A stretch of DNA of 64,000 bases. Origin: Promicromonospora umidemergens (GTDB lineage Bacteria; Actinomycetota; Actinomycetes; Actinomycetales; Cellulomonadaceae). The notes beneath the pieces were generated by a model. It saw only the letters and a list, made by a program, of their open reading frames with translations, searched no databases and was not told where the DNA came from. The stretch lies in assembly GCF_024171995.1 (NCBI RefSeq), contig NZ_JAMTCT010000005.1:248001-312000 (forward strand), given 5' to 3'. Made by a program: the position numbers and the translations under genes. Positions within the stretch are counted from its first letter, which is position 1. The number at the start of each line of letters is the position of its first letter. Of this stretch, positions 1 through 9,103 are shown one piece after another.

Positions 1-1362
1 ATCGCGGGCGTCGACCCGCGGATCGGACTGTTCGCGTCGTTCACGATGGCCGTCACCATCTCGTTCCTCGGCGGTCGCCCGGCCATGATCTCCGCCGCGA
101 CGGGCGCGATCGCCCTGGTCATCGCCCCGGTGGTGCGCGAGCACGGGCTCGACTACCTGATCGCCACCGTCATCCTCGGCGGGATCATCCAGGTGGTCCT
201 CGGCCTGCTCGGCGTCGCGAAGATCATGCGGTTCATCCCGCGCTCGGTGATGGTCGGCTTCGTCAACGCGCTGGCCGTCCTCATCTTCCTGTCGCAGGTG
301 CCGCACCTGATCGACGTGCCGTGGATCGTCTACCCGCTGGCCGCCGTCGGCATCGTGATCATGGTGCTGCTGCCCCGCTGGACCAAGGTGGTCCCGGCCC
401 CGCTCGTCGCGATCGTCCTGCTGACCGCTGCCGTCGTCCTGGCGGGCATCAACGTGCCGACCGTCGGCGACGAGGGTGCGCTGCCCGACTCGCTGCCCAG
501 CCTGTTCTTCCCCGACGTGCCGCTGAACCTCGAGACGCTGCAGATCATCGCGCCGTACGCGCTGGCGATGGCGCTGGTCGGCATCCTGGAGTCGCTGCTC
601 ACCGCCAAGCTGGTCGACGACGTCACCGACACCCACTCGAACAAGACCCGCGAGGCCTGGGGTCAGGGCACCGCGAACATCGTGACCGGGTTCTTCGGTG
701 GCATGGGTGGCTGCGCGATGATCGGCCAGACCATGATCAACGTGAAGGCCTCGGGCGCACGCACCCGCCTGTCGACGTTCCTGGCCGGCGTGTTCCTGCT
801 GGTCCTCGTGGTCGGCCTCGGCGACGTCGTGGCGATCATGCCGATGGCGGCCCTGGTCGCGGTGATGATCATGGTGTCGGTCGGCACGTTCGACTGGCAC
901 TCGATCCGCCCGGCGACCCTGCGGCGCATGCCGAAGTCGGAGACCACGGTCATGGTCGCGACGGTGGTGGTGACCGTGGCTACCCACAACCTGGCCTACG
1001 GTGTGATCGTGGGGGTGCTGGTCGCGATGGTGCTGTTCGCCCAGCGGGTCGCGCACTTCACCTCCGTCAAGCGCCTGGACGCATCCGACGCTGACGACCA
1101 GCGGGTGTACGCGGTGGAGGGTGAGCTCTTCTTCGCCTCGTCCAACGACCTGGTCTACCAGTTCGACTACGCGGGCGACCCCGAGAACATCGTGATCGAC
1201 ATGACCAAGGCCCACATCTGGGACGCCTCGACCGTCGCGACGCTTGACGCGATCACGACCAAGTACGAGGCCAAGGGCAAGACCGTGACGATCATCGGCA
1301 TGAACGACGACTCCGCAGCGCGGCACGGGCGGCTCGCCGGCAACCTTGGCGCCGGCCACTGA
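1..1362 (+). CDS. SulP family anion transporter (5' end outside window)
   Basis: This is a membrane anion permease of the SulP (SLC26-like) family, which moves sulfate, bicarbonate or dicarboxylates across the cytoplasmic membrane. The reading frame is open from base 1, so the gene starts left of the window. The visible part carries many hydrophobic segments, including the conserved GGRPAMISAATGA loop, followed by a soluble C-terminal STAS domain over roughly the last 90 residues with the IVIDMTKAHIWDASTV core. The first ATG in view (base 46) lies inside the transmembrane domain and is not the start. The substrate cannot be told from sequence. A strong hairpin follows the stop. Confidence 0.9.
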   Translation: MAGVDPRIGLFASFTMAVTISFLGGRPAMISAATGAIALVIAPVVREHGLDYLIATVILGGIIQVVLGLLGVAKIMRFIPRSVMVGFVNALAVLIFLSQVPHLIDVPWIVYPLAAVGIVIMVLLPRWTKVVPAPLVAIVLLTAAVVLAGINVPTVGDEGALPDSLPSLFFPDVPLNLETLQIIAPYALAMALVGILESLLTAKLVDDVTDTHSNKTREAWGQGTANIVTGFFGGMGGCAMIGQTMINVKASGARTRLSTFLAGVFLLVLVVGLGDVVAIMPMAALVAVMIMVSVGTFDWHSIRPATLRRMPKSETTVMVATVVVTVATHNLAYGVIVGVLVAMVLFAQRVAHFTSVKRLDASDADDQRVYAVEGELFFASSNDLVYQFDYAGDPENIVIDMTKAHIWDASTVATLDAITTKYEAKGKTVTIIGMNDDSAARHGRLAGNLGAGH

Positions 1363-1433
1363 GCCACCGACCGACGCAGCGACACCTACGTACTCACAGC
1401 GCCGCACCCGCGGCGTGACACGCTGAGCTCCGA

Positions 1434-1466
1434 CCCCTCCTGGCGGCTGTCCCACGCCAGGAGGGG
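1434..1466 (+). terminator. Intrinsic terminator-like hairpin after SulP gene
   Basis: A perfect 12-bp stem (1434-1445 with 1455-1466, CCCCTCCTGGCG and its complement) encloses a 9-nt loop. It lies between the SulP stop and the RNase J ribosome binding site. Only a short T-run follows, as is common in GC-rich actinobacteria. Confidence 0.75.
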
Positions 1467-1504
1467 CCGGGCCTTTGCAGCTAACCTGTTCCGGAGGGAC
1501 ATCT

Positions 1505-3190
1505 ATGCATACCGCACCACGAGACCTCGCCCGCCCGCCCGCCGCCCCGCGGCAGGGCCTGCGCATCACCCCGCTCGGCGGCATCGGCGAGATCGGCCGA
1601 AACATGACCGTCTTCGAGCACGAGGGCAAGCTGCTCGTCGTCGACTGCGGGGTCCTCTTCCCTGAGGACACCCAGCCGGGGATCGACGTCATCCTGCCCG
1701 ACTTCACGAGCATCGAGGGCCGCCTCGACGACATCGAGGCCATCGTGCTCACGCACGGGCACGAGGACCACATCGGCGGGGTGCCCTACCTGCTCAAGCA
1801 GCGCCCGGACATCCCCGTCGTGGGGTCAGAGCTGACGCTGGCGTTCCTGTCCGCGAAGCTGGTCGAGCACGGCATCAAGCCAGTGCTCGCGCGGGTCGAG
1901 GCCGGCGACCGGCACACGACGGGTCCGTTCTCGCTCGAGTTCATCGCCGTCAACCACTCGATCCCCGACGGGCTCGCCGTCGCGATCCGGACCGCCGCAG
2001 GACTGGTGCTGCACACCGGCGACTTCCGGATGGACCAGTTCCCGCTCGACGGGCGCCTGACCGACCTGCGCGCCTTCGGCCGCCTGGGCGAGGAAGGCCT
2101 CGACCTGCTGCTGGTGGACTCCACCAACGCCGAGATCCCCGGCTTCAACATCTCCGAGACGGAGCTGACCTCGGCGATCGACCAGGTCTTCGCCACGACC
2201 CCGGGGCGGGTCATCGTCTCCAGCTTCGCCAGCCACGTCCACCGCATCCAGCAGACGCTCGACGCGTCGCACGCCCACGGGCGCAAGGTCGCGTTCGTCG
2301 GGCGGTCCATGGTGCGCAACATGCGCATCGCGCGTGAGCTCGGCTACCTCACCGTCCCGCGCGGGCTCGTGATCGACTACGCCAAGACGCGCAACCTCGC
2401 CCCGAACAAGGTGACGCTCATCTGCACCGGCTCCCAGGGCGAGCCCATGGCGGCGCTGGCCCGGATGGCCAACGAGACGCACGAGGTCCGCGTCAGCGAC
2501 GGCGACACCGTCCTGCTGGCCAGCTCCCTGATCCCGGGCAACGAGAGCGCGATCTACGGCATCATCAACAAGCTCACCGACCTGGGCGCCAACGTCGTGC
2601 ACAAGGGCAACGCGCGCGTCCACGTGTCCGGGCACGCCAGCGCCGGCGAGCTCGTCTACTGCTACAACATCCTGCGCCCGCGCAACGTCATGCCGGTCCA
2701 CGGCGAGCCCAAGCACCTGCGTGCCAACGGCGCCCTCGCCGAGCGCACCGGTGTCCCCGCGGACAACGTCCTGATCACCCGCGACGGCGTCGTGGTCGAC
2801 CTGGTCGACGGCGTCGCGCGCATCGTGGGACAGGTGGAGCACGACCTGGTCTTCGTCGACGGCCAGACCGTCGGCCACGTCACCGAGAACACCCTGGCCG
2901 ACCGGCGCCAGCTCAGCGCGGCCGGCGTCCTGACCGTGCTGGCCTTCCTCAAGTCGGGCACGGCAGAGCTCGCCGAGCCGCTCGAGTACCTCCACCGCGG
3001 CTCCGTGCACGGCCAGGACAGCCTCGACAACGCCTCGCGCGCAGTCGAGAAGGCGCTGGCCGACGCGACCCGGAACAAGACCACCTCGGGTGAGCAGCTC
3101 GAAGAGATCATCGCCAAGGCGGTCGCACGGTCGCTGGCCCGCAGCTCGCGACGGGAACCGATGGTCATCGCCGTCGTCCTCGACGCCTGA
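1505..3190 (+). CDS. rnj: Ribonuclease J
   Basis: RNase J is a metallo-beta-lactamase/beta-CASP nuclease with endo- and 5'-3' exonuclease activity, acting in mRNA turnover and rRNA maturation in the cytoplasm. The protein is 561 residues, the normal length. It has the zinc motif HGHEDH at residues 84-89, the HTGDFRMD motif, the beta-CASP region and the late HVSGHAS motif. The chosen start is ATG 1505, preceded by GGAGGGA; an in-frame TTG at 1475 lies further upstream with no better ribosome binding site. In many actinobacteria this gene follows dapA, but here it follows a SulP gene. All catalytic motifs are intact. Confidence 0.95.
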   Translation: MHTAPRDLARPPAAPRQGLRITPLGGIGEIGRNMTVFEHEGKLLVVDCGVLFPEDTQPGIDVILPDFTSIEGRLDDIEAIVLTHGHEDHIGGVPYLLKQRPDIPVVGSELTLAFLSAKLVEHGIKPVLARVEAGDRHTTGPFSLEFIAVNHSIPDGLAVAIRTAAGLVLHTGDFRMDQFPLDGRLTDLRAFGRLGEEGLDLLLVDSTNAEIPGFNISETELTSAIDQVFATTPGRVIVSSFASHVHRIQQTLDASHAHGRKVAFVGRSMVRNMRIARELGYLTVPRGLVIDYAKTRNLAPNKVTLICTGSQGEPMAALARMANETHEVRVSDGDTVLLASSLIPGNESAIYGIINKLTDLGANVVHKGNARVHVSGHASAGELVYCYNILRPRNVMPVHGEPKHLRANGALAERTGVPADNVLITRDGVVVDLVDGVARIVGQVEHDLVFVDGQTVGHVTENTLADRRQLSAAGVLTVLAFLKSGTAELAEPLEYLHRGSVHGQDSLDNASRAVEKALADATRNKTTSGEQLEEIIAKAVARSLARSSRREPMVIAVVLDA

Positions 3191-3198
3191 CGGTCTCC

Positions 3199-3234
3199 CG
3201 CCCGGGACGCGCGGTGCGACCGTCGTCCCGGGCG
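3199..3234 (+). terminator. Terminator-like hairpin after rnj
   Basis: An 11-bp perfect stem, CGCCCGGGACG (3199-3209) with its complement at 3224-3234, begins 9 bases after the RNase J stop. No T-run follows. Confidence 0.6.
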
Positions 3235-3334
3235 AGGAACAACCTCGGCCGCTCACCTGGTTGTCGACGGGTGAGACGTCCGGGGCCGTGGGTAGCGTGG
3301 TCCTGGTCGCGGCCCGCAACGAGAGGTGACCCAG

Positions 3335-4096
3335 ATGCCTGAGATCGTCGAGAACCCGTTCGTGATCCCGCCTGGCACGGCCAGGCTCGGCCAGACGAGG
3401 ATCCGTGCCTACAGTGCCGGCGAGCTCGTCGCAGACGCGGACGGTGCGCTGCTGGTCTGGGAGAACCCGTATTCTCCCCGGTACTTCTTCGCGCCAGGCG
3501 ACCTCGAGGCCGAGCTGCGTCCAGCCGGGCAGGGCCGACGGTCCAGGTCGCTCGGTCCCAGCGAGGTGTTCGATGTCGTCGTGGGCGGCCGCGTGCTGGA
3601 GGGCGCCGCCCGGCGCTACCGCGAGGCGCCCGCCGAGGCGATGCGCGACTCGTTCACCCTCACCTGGTCGGCCTTCGACACCTGGCTCGAGGAGGACGAG
3701 GTGCTCCACACCCACCCGCGCAGCCCGTACGTGCGGATCGACGCACTGCCGTCGAGCCGGCACGTGCGCGTGGTGGCAGGGGGAGAGGTGGTCGCCGAGT
3801 CGCACCGGCCGGTCGTGCTGACCGAGACAGGCCTGGGCCCGCGCTACTACCTGCCGCGCGCCGACGTCCGGATGGACCTGCTGACGCCCACCGACACCGT
3901 GAGCCACTGCCCGTACAAGGGTTCGGCCTCGTACTGGACCCTGAACGCCGGGGAGGTCGAGCTGACCGACGTGGTCTGGGGCTACGACACTCCGCTGCGC
4001 GAGGCGCTGCGGGTGGCGGGGCTGGTCTGCTTCTGGCCGGAGAAGAGCGCCGACCTGGAGTTCTACGTCGACGGGGAGCGGGTCGGCCGGCCGTAG
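3335..4096 (+). CDS. DUF427 family protein with two domain copies
   Basis: This 253-residue soluble protein belongs to the DUF427 family, whose biochemical role is not established. Two related segments are visible. The first has the LVWENPYSPRYFFAPGD region, and the second has VVLTETGLGPRYYLPRADV followed by the characteristic CPYKGSASYW motif and the VVWGYDTPLREA segment. The likely start is ATG 3335, with GAGAGG eight bases upstream; a GTG nine bases earlier is in frame but lies too close to that site. It stands alone between RNase J and a convergent MerR gene. Confidence 0.8.
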   Translation: MPEIVENPFVIPPGTARLGQTRIRAYSAGELVADADGALLVWENPYSPRYFFAPGDLEAELRPAGQGRRSRSLGPSEVFDVVVGGRVLEGAARRYREAPAEAMRDSFTLTWSAFDTWLEEDEVLHTHPRSPYVRIDALPSSRHVRVVAGGEVVAESHRPVVLTETGLGPRYYLPRADVRMDLLTPTDTVSHCPYKGSASYWTLNAGEVELTDVVWGYDTPLREALRVAGLVCFWPEKSADLEFYVDGERVGRP

Positions 4097-4107
4097 GTCT
4101 GGTCCGG

Positions 4108-4485
4108 CTACGGGTGGGTGCCGCTGATCTCGATGACCTCGTCGAGGCGGCCAAGGGCGGTCTGGAGGTCGTCGACCTTGGCCTGGATGCGGTCGCGCTC
4201 GGCGCGCAGCATGGCGCGCTGCTCGGCGTCGGTGTGCCCGGAGTCCCAGCACGGCATGAGCTCCGCGATGCTCCTGCTGTTCAGGCCTGCGGCGTACATC
4301 TGCTGGAAGAAGCGCACCCGCTCGATCGCCTCGTGCGCGTACAGGCGCTGGCCGGACGGGCTGCGCTCGGCCGCGAGCAGCCCCTGCTGCTCGTAGTACC
4401 GCACGGCGCGCACCGAGACGCCGGCGCCGCGGGCGACCTCGCCGATACGGATCAGCGGCTCGGTGGCCACCTCGGTGACGGGCAT
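4108..4485 (-). CDS. MerR family transcriptional regulator
   Basis: This 125-residue regulator has the MerR winged helix at its N-terminus (LIRIGEVARGAGVSVRAVRY) and a long C-terminal dimerisation helix rich in Arg and Glu. No metal-binding cysteine cluster is seen, so it probably belongs to the redox- or small-molecule-responsive branch, though it does contain one CWDSG motif. The start at 4485 has GGAG upstream. It is divergent from an SDR gene whose promoter has a MerR-type long spacer and dyad, so it probably controls that gene. Confidence 0.88.
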   Translation of the reverse strand: MPVTEVATEPLIRIGEVARGAGVSVRAVRYYEQQGLLAAERSPSGQRLYAHEAIERVRFFQQMYAAGLNSRSIAELMPCWDSGHTDAEQRAMLRAERDRIQAKVDDLQTALGRLDEVIEISGTHP

Positions 4486-4531
4486 GCGGGCTCCCTGGTT
4501 GCCGGCTGCTTGCCGGCTCGAAAACTGATAC

Positions 4532-4563
4532 TTGCCTCTGACGTCAGCGTCAGGTCTTAGCGT
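4532..4563 (+). promoter_or_regulatory. MerR-type promoter of the SDR gene, leaderless
   Basis: A -35 box TTGCCT (4532-4537) and a -10 box TAGCGT (4558-4563) are separated by 20 bp, the long spacing typical of MerR-controlled promoters. A dyad CTGACG-TCAG-CGTCAG (4538-4553) fills the spacer. The -10 ends 7 bases before the ATG, so transcription should start at or next to the start codon. Confidence 0.75.
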
Positions 4564-4570
4564 ACCGGAC

Positions 4571-5299
4571 ATGGACATCAACAACTCAGTTGCCCTTGTC
4601 ACCGGAGCCAACCGCGGGCTCGGTCGCGCCATCGCCCAGCGCCTGCTCGAACGGGGTGCGCGCAAGGTCTACGCGACGGCCCGCCGGCCCGAGGCCGTCG
4701 ATCTGGCAGGGGTGGAGGTGCTCGCCCTCGACATCACCGACCCCGCGTCGGTGCACGCGGCGGCCGAGGCGGCCCCCGACGTCTCGCTGCTCGTCAACAA
4801 CGCAGGCATCCAGACGGCGACCGACCTGGTGACCGGCTCGCTCGACCGCCTGCGCGACGAGCTGGAGACCAACCTGTTCGGTGGTCTGACGATGATCCGG
4901 GAGTTCGCCCCGGCCCTCGCCACGAACGGCGGAGGCGCGATCGTGAACGTCCTCTCCGCCATGTCGTGGTTCGGGACCCACGGCGGCACCAGCTATCACC
5001 TGACCAAGGGCGCGGCGTGGGCCATGACCAACGGCGTGCGCCTCGAGCTCGCCGAGCAGGGCACCCTCGTGACGGGCGTCCACCTGGGCCTCGCGGACAC
5101 CGACATGGCGGCAGGGTGGCCGGTCGCGAAGATCACGCCGACCGAGCTGGCCGACGCCGTGCTCGACGGCGTCGAGCACGGCGCCGCCGAGGTGCTCGCC
5201 GACCAGTGGAGCCGTGACGTCAAGGCGCGGCTGCCGCTCGCGCCGGAGGAGTTCAACGCGGCGATGGGCCGAGCGCTGGCGGCGCTGACGGCGGCGTGA
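4571..5299 (+). CDS. Short-chain dehydrogenase/reductase
   Basis: This NAD(P)-dependent oxidoreductase of 242 residues has the Rossmann motif TGANRGLG near residue 13, the NNAG motif, and a catalytic Ser followed by YHLTK (YxxxK). The natural substrate is not predictable. The start ATG 4571 lies 7 bases after the -10 box of a MerR-type promoter, so the message is probably leaderless; an upstream ATG at 4532 falls inside the operator and is rejected. It is expected to be induced by the divergent MerR protein. Confidence 0.9.
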   Translation: MDINNSVALVTGANRGLGRAIAQRLLERGARKVYATARRPEAVDLAGVEVLALDITDPASVHAAAEAAPDVSLLVNNAGIQTATDLVTGSLDRLRDELETNLFGGLTMIREFAPALATNGGGAIVNVLSAMSWFGTHGGTSYHLTKGAAWAMTNGVRLELAEQGTLVTGVHLGLADTDMAAGWPVAKITPTELADAVLDGVEHGAAEVLADQWSRDVKARLPLAPEEFNAAMGRALAALTAA

Positions 5300-5331
5300 G
5301 CCGACGTCGGCGGGCCCGGGGTGCCTGCCCG

Positions 5332-5943
5332 TTACCGTAGGCGCCTGGCGTGCAGGACGGTGTCGTGGACGTGGTGCGTGCCCTCGGGCGGAGCGGTGGT
5401 GCGGAGCCTGCTCTCGTTGACCTGGACGGTCCAGTCGTCGCCGAGGAGCTGCGCGATGTCGTCGGGCGCGTAGTAGTCGGCGGGGTCGAAGTCCGGGTGC
5501 CGGTACGTGGCCAGGTCGGACATGTCGTGGCTGCCGACGAGCAGGGTGCCGCCGGGCGCCACCACGTCCAGGAGCCGGTGCAGCGCCGCGCGGCCCGACC
5601 GGGTCGGGAGCGGGAAGTACTGGAGGGAGACCAGGTCGAAGGGGCCGTCGGGCGGCGGCGTGGCGGTCAGGTCGGCCTGCTGCCACGTCACCAGCCCGGC
5701 GAGTCCCGCTCCGGCGGCTGCGGCCGCGCCACGGTCCAGCGCGACCTGGGAGATGTCGGCAGCCGTCACCTGCCACCCCTGCCCGGCCAGCCAGAGCGTG
5801 TCGCCGCCCTCGCCACAGCCGACATCGAGAGCCCGCCCCGGCGGCAGGCCGGCCACCTCGGTGACGAGCACGCCGTTCGGGTTTCCGCTGAAGAGCCGGT
5901 CCCGGCTGCTGTACCGCTCGTCCCAGTGCTGTGCGTCGTTCAT
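5332..5943 (-). CDS. Class I SAM-dependent methyltransferase (TehB-like)
   Basis: This soluble methyltransferase of 203 residues binds S-adenosylmethionine through the motif LDVGCGEGGDTLWLA and resembles the TehB/thiopurine methyltransferase group by its opening HWDERY segment. The start chosen is the second ATG (5943), which sits closest to an AGGAC box; another ATG lies 18 bases upstream. It is convergent with the SDR gene and lies 71 bases downstream of a second methyltransferase in the same direction, so the two may be co-transcribed. The methyl acceptor is unknown. Confidence 0.85.
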   Translation of the reverse strand: MNDAQHWDERYSSRDRLFSGNPNGVLVTEVAGLPPGRALDVGCGEGGDTLWLAGQGWQVTAADISQVALDRGAAAAAGAGLAGLVTWQQADLTATPPPDGPFDLVSLQYFPLPTRSGRAALHRLLDVVAPGGTLLVGSHDMSDLATYRHPDFDPADYYAPDDIAQLLGDDWTVQVNESRLRTTAPPEGTHHVHDTVLHARRLR

Positions 5944-6014
5944 GTGTCCTCGTGTCCTCATCCCGTCGGGCTGTCGTGTGCCCCTTCAGGATGCGACTTC
6001 AGGTCGACATGAGG

Positions 6015-6638
6015 TCAACTCGGCTTGCGGGCCGCGAGACGCTCGACGATCCCCTTCGTGAACCGGTCGTGCCGCTCGATGTCGAGCCCTGCGGCCCGGA
6101 CGTGCTGGATCGGCCGACGGCGGAAGTGCTCGTTCTCGAACCGCACGCTGTACAGCTCTGCCGCGGCCTGCAGCATCCGGATCACCGGCGACGTGCTGAC
6201 CACGTGGTCGGCGAGCAGCAGCAGGCCGCCCGGCCGGAGCACGCGTACCATCTCGTCGACGGCGCCGCGGTCGTCGGGCACTGCGCACAGCCCGAAGGTG
6301 CAGACCACCGTGTCGAAGGAGGCCTCGGCGAACTCGAGCCGCTGGGCGTCGCCGACCCGGAGATCGACCTCGCGGCCGAGCTCGGCGGCACGTTCGCGCG
6401 CACCGGCGAGCATGGCGGGGCTCAGGTCCATGCCGGTCAGCGTGACGTCGGCGGGATACCGGCCGAGGTTCAGGCCCGTCCCGACCGCGACCTCCAGGAC
6501 CTGGCCGGTGGCCTGCCGGCACACCCAGTCGCGGGTGTCGCCGAACAGCCGCTCGGCGCGGTCCATCTTCTGGTCGTACCCCGCCGACTGCCGGTCCCAG
6601 TGCCGCCGCACCCGGTCGATGCTCGGCTGTCTCGCCAT
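6015..6638 (-). CDS. Class I SAM-dependent methyltransferase (UbiE/PEMT-like)
   Basis: This 207-residue methyltransferase has the SAM-binding motif VLEVAVGTGLNLGRYP, the acidic strand end LTGMDLSPAML, and the later VLRPGGLLLLADHV strand. The layout matches the UbiE and phosphatidylethanolamine N-methyltransferase-like group (Methyltransf_11). The substrate could be a lipid or quinone but is not determined. It runs in the same direction as the neighbouring TehB-like methyltransferase. Confidence 0.85.
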   Translation of the reverse strand: MARQPSIDRVRRHWDRQSAGYDQKMDRAERLFGDTRDWVCRQATGQVLEVAVGTGLNLGRYPADVTLTGMDLSPAMLAGARERAAELGREVDLRVGDAQRLEFAEASFDTVVCTFGLCAVPDDRGAVDEMVRVLRPGGLLLLADHVVSTSPVIRMLQAAAELYSVRFENEHFRRRPIQHVRAAGLDIERHDRFTKGIVERLAARKPS

Positions 6639-6707
6639 GCTTTCCGCCCGCCGCTCGTTGATGCCAATGGCGACACGGTATCGCCGACGACATGGTCCGG
6701 TGGGCAG

Positions 6708-7394
6708 CTACCAGGGCAGCGTGCCGTTCTCGTCCTGGAGAGTCCCGGTCGGGCCGTCCGCATCGAGCGTGGCCAGCCGCACGACGACGCGGGCGCTCTC
6801 CTCGGGTGCCCTGCCGATCCCGAAGGCCGCCGTCATGTCGGTGGCCGTGGTGCCGGGCTCGAGGGCGTTGAACCTGATGCCCGGCTGGGACTTCGCGTAC
6901 TGGACCGTCAGCATGGTGGCTGCCGCCTTGGACGCCGCGTAGAGCGCGAGCGGCATCTGGGACTCCGGCCGGCCGGGGTTGGTCACCGCCCAGAACGACC
7001 CGAGGCTGCTCGAGATGGTCACGACGTTGGGGTTCGAGGACTCGCGCAGCAGCGGGAGCGCCGCCTCCGTGACGCGCACGATGCCCACGGCGTTGGTGTC
7101 GAAGGCGTGCAGAGCCGCGGGGCCGTCCACGGCGCCGTTCGCCAGGATCCCCGCGTTGTGCACCAGCACGTCGAGCCGGCCCTCGGCGGAACCGATGGCC
7201 GCCAGCGCGCCGGTGACCGAGGCGTCGTCGGTCACGTCGAGCTGCACGAACCGCGCACCGAGCTCGGCCGCGGCCTTCTCGCCGCGCTCGATGTCGCGCG
7301 CGCCGAGGTAGACGACGTGCCCCAGTGCCAGAAGCTGCTTGGCCGTCTCGTAGCCGATGCCCTTGTTGGCCCCGGTGATCAGTGCGATGGTCAT
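6708..7394 (-). CDS. Short-chain dehydrogenase/reductase
   Basis: This 228-residue SDR has the cofactor motif TGANKGIG at residues 7-14, HNAG, the active-site serine region TISSSLG and YAASK (YxxxK). It resembles the carbonyl-reductase-like SDRs that work on small ketones. The start has AAGGAGAGAC upstream, a strong ribosome binding site. It is divergent from an MmyB-type XRE regulator across 140 bases, a pairing that suggests direct control by that regulator. Confidence 0.88.
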   Translation of the reverse strand: MTIALITGANKGIGYETAKQLLALGHVVYLGARDIERGEKAAAELGARFVQLDVTDDASVTGALAAIGSAEGRLDVLVHNAGILANGAVDGPAALHAFDTNAVGIVRVTEAALPLLRESSNPNVVTISSSLGSFWAVTNPGRPESQMPLALYAASKAAATMLTVQYAKSQPGIRFNALEPGTTATDMTAAFGIGRAPEESARVVVRLATLDADGPTGTLQDENGTLPW

Positions 7395-7534
7395 GTCTCT
7401 CCTTCACGAAATATGTGGCCCCAGCGAGCCGTTGCAGACGCTATGCGCGGCCACTTCTCCGGACCAGAGCCCTCTCGAGCCCGGGGTGTGACAGGGCCCC
7501 CTCTGTCCGCCTCGCAGAACGGCGGGCAGATCGC

Positions 7535-8425
7535 ATGAGCGGGTCGACCAACGCCCTTGGCACGTACCTGCGCGCTCGGCGCGAGCTGGTGACCCCTGCG
7601 CAGGCGGGCATCCCCGACGGCGGTGTGCGGCGGGTGCCAGGGCTGCGGCGCGAGGAGGTCGCCATGCTGGCCGGCATCAGCGCCGACTACTACCTCCGGC
7701 TGGAGCGGGGTCGCGACCGCAACCCGTCCGGGCAGGTCCTCGAGTCGCTCGCCCGCGTGCTCCAGCTCGACGACGCCCACGTGGCGCACCTGCAGACGCT
7801 GGTCGCAGAGGCGCCCCGGCAGCGCGGACGTCGACCGCGCGAGGAGACCCCACCGCCCGGGGCGCTCAAGCTGCTGGACTCCCTGGTCCAGCCCGCCATC
7901 ATCGAAGGGCCGTACTTCGACGTCCTGGCCTCGAACAGTCTCGCCCGAGCGCTCTCTCCTGGCCTCGCCGTAGGCGGCAACCAGCTGAGAGACCTGTTCC
8001 TGGACGAGGACCAGCAGAACCTCCACCCGGACTGGCGGGACGTCACCGAGTGCTTCGTGGCGAACCTGCGGCAGGTCGTGGGCAATGCCGTCGACGATCC
8101 TCGCCTCATCGAGCTCACCGAAGAGCTGTCCCTGGCCAGCCCACGATTTCGCCAGCTGTGGGCCCGCCATGAGGTGCGGGGGCAGCGCGGGACGCCGATC
8201 CGGTTCGACCACCCGCAGGTCGGGGAGCTCACCCTCAACCGGGAACGGCTGGAGATCGGTGGAGCCGAGGGGCTCATGCTCGTCGTGTTCCACCCTGACG
8301 CCGGGTCCAGCGACGCCGACAAGCTCGCTCTCCTGGCCTCGGCCGACCTGCCCACCTCGGACAGGGGCACGGTGGAAACCGGTGGCGCGGCCAAGAATCG
8401 GGTGGTCGCCCCCGGACTCGCGTGA
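7535..8425 (+). CDS. XRE family regulator with MmyB-like ligand-binding domain
   Basis: This 296-residue DNA-binding protein has an N-terminal helix-turn-helix (LGTYLRARRELVTP to the LRREEVAMLAGIS recognition helix) and a C-terminal MmyB-like PAS-type domain of about 180 residues that may bind a small ligand. The real start is ATG 7535; codons upstream in the frame do not look like this family. It is one of three members of this family in the window (with 29355-30251 and 31597-32490). The divergent SDR is the probable target. Confidence 0.87.
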   Translation: MSGSTNALGTYLRARRELVTPAQAGIPDGGVRRVPGLRREEVAMLAGISADYYLRLERGRDRNPSGQVLESLARVLQLDDAHVAHLQTLVAEAPRQRGRRPREETPPPGALKLLDSLVQPAIIEGPYFDVLASNSLARALSPGLAVGGNQLRDLFLDEDQQNLHPDWRDVTECFVANLRQVVGNAVDDPRLIELTEELSLASPRFRQLWARHEVRGQRGTPIRFDHPQVGELTLNRERLEIGGAEGLMLVVFHPDAGSSDADKLALLASADLPTSDRGTVETGGAAKNRVVAPGLA

Positions 8426-8514
8426 CGCACGGTTCGCACGGACGGCGGGGCCGCGCCGGGAACGGCTGAAAACTGGTGTCCCCACAGGCGACTTTCAGGG
8501 GCGATACTGGGTAG

Positions 8515-9078
8515 GTGACTACGTCCAGCGAGACCCCTGCGGTGGCAGGAGCGAAGATCCCGGTAGAACTACTCTTCCGGGTCCCCTACGGCAAGGTCCT
8601 GCACGGCAGGAACTGCACGCACCTGACCGCGGACCGCCTGGCTTCCCTGCAGCCCGCGACCGAGCTCGACAGGCAGAAGTTCAAGGTGTGCAAGACGTGC
8701 CTCGTGGCGCTCGCCGGCGCAGGCCCCGATGACTTCGACTCGTTCGAGGCCGCGCTCGAGGCGTTGCCGATCCCGCTGGCGCACCGGCCGGCCATGCGCG
8801 AGATCGCCGAGGGGCTCGACAAGAGCCGGATCTGGATCCCGTCGTCGCGCTCGTACGTCGCGGTGTCGCCCGGCGCGGGGCACGAGGTGACCGCCTACTT
8901 CAACAAGGGCTTCGTCGACGTCCATCAGGACGGCGGCGGGTACAAGCGCGTCCTGATGGCCGGGTTCTCGGGAACGCAGACCAACACCTTCGCGCATGCG
9001 CCCGACGCCGCTCCGGCGAGCTGCCCCGGCTGCTACATGCAGCTGCCCGCGACCGGTCGGTGCGACGCCTGCGACTGA
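8515..9078 (+). CDS. Hypothetical protein with two CxxC pairs
   Basis: I do not recognise this 187-residue protein. It has two separated cysteine clusters: GRNCTHL plus CKTC near residues 42-62, and CPGC plus CDAC at the extreme C-terminus. This is the layout of split zinc ribbons. Between them lie a proline- and acid-rich helix region and a strand region containing SSRSYVAVSP and TAYFNKGFVDV. The start is GTG 8515; GATACT ends 6 bases upstream, so the transcript may be leaderless. A textbook terminator follows, showing that it is a single-gene unit. Confidence 0.65.
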   Translation: MTTSSETPAVAGAKIPVELLFRVPYGKVLHGRNCTHLTADRLASLQPATELDRQKFKVCKTCLVALAGAGPDDFDSFEAALEALPIPLAHRPAMREIAEGLDKSRIWIPSSRSYVAVSPGAGHEVTAYFNKGFVDVHQDGGGYKRVLMAGFSGTQTNTFAHAPDAAPASCPGCYMQLPATGRCDACD

Positions 9079-9103
9079 CCGTCGCGAACGATGTCCTGAC
9101 CGA

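Noticed and set aside
1826-4252. Very long minus-strand open frame opposite RNase J and DUF427
   Set aside because: It is an antisense shadow of GC-rich genes: repeated Asp/Val/Arg/Gly sequence, no motifs, and it overlaps two well-supported genes.
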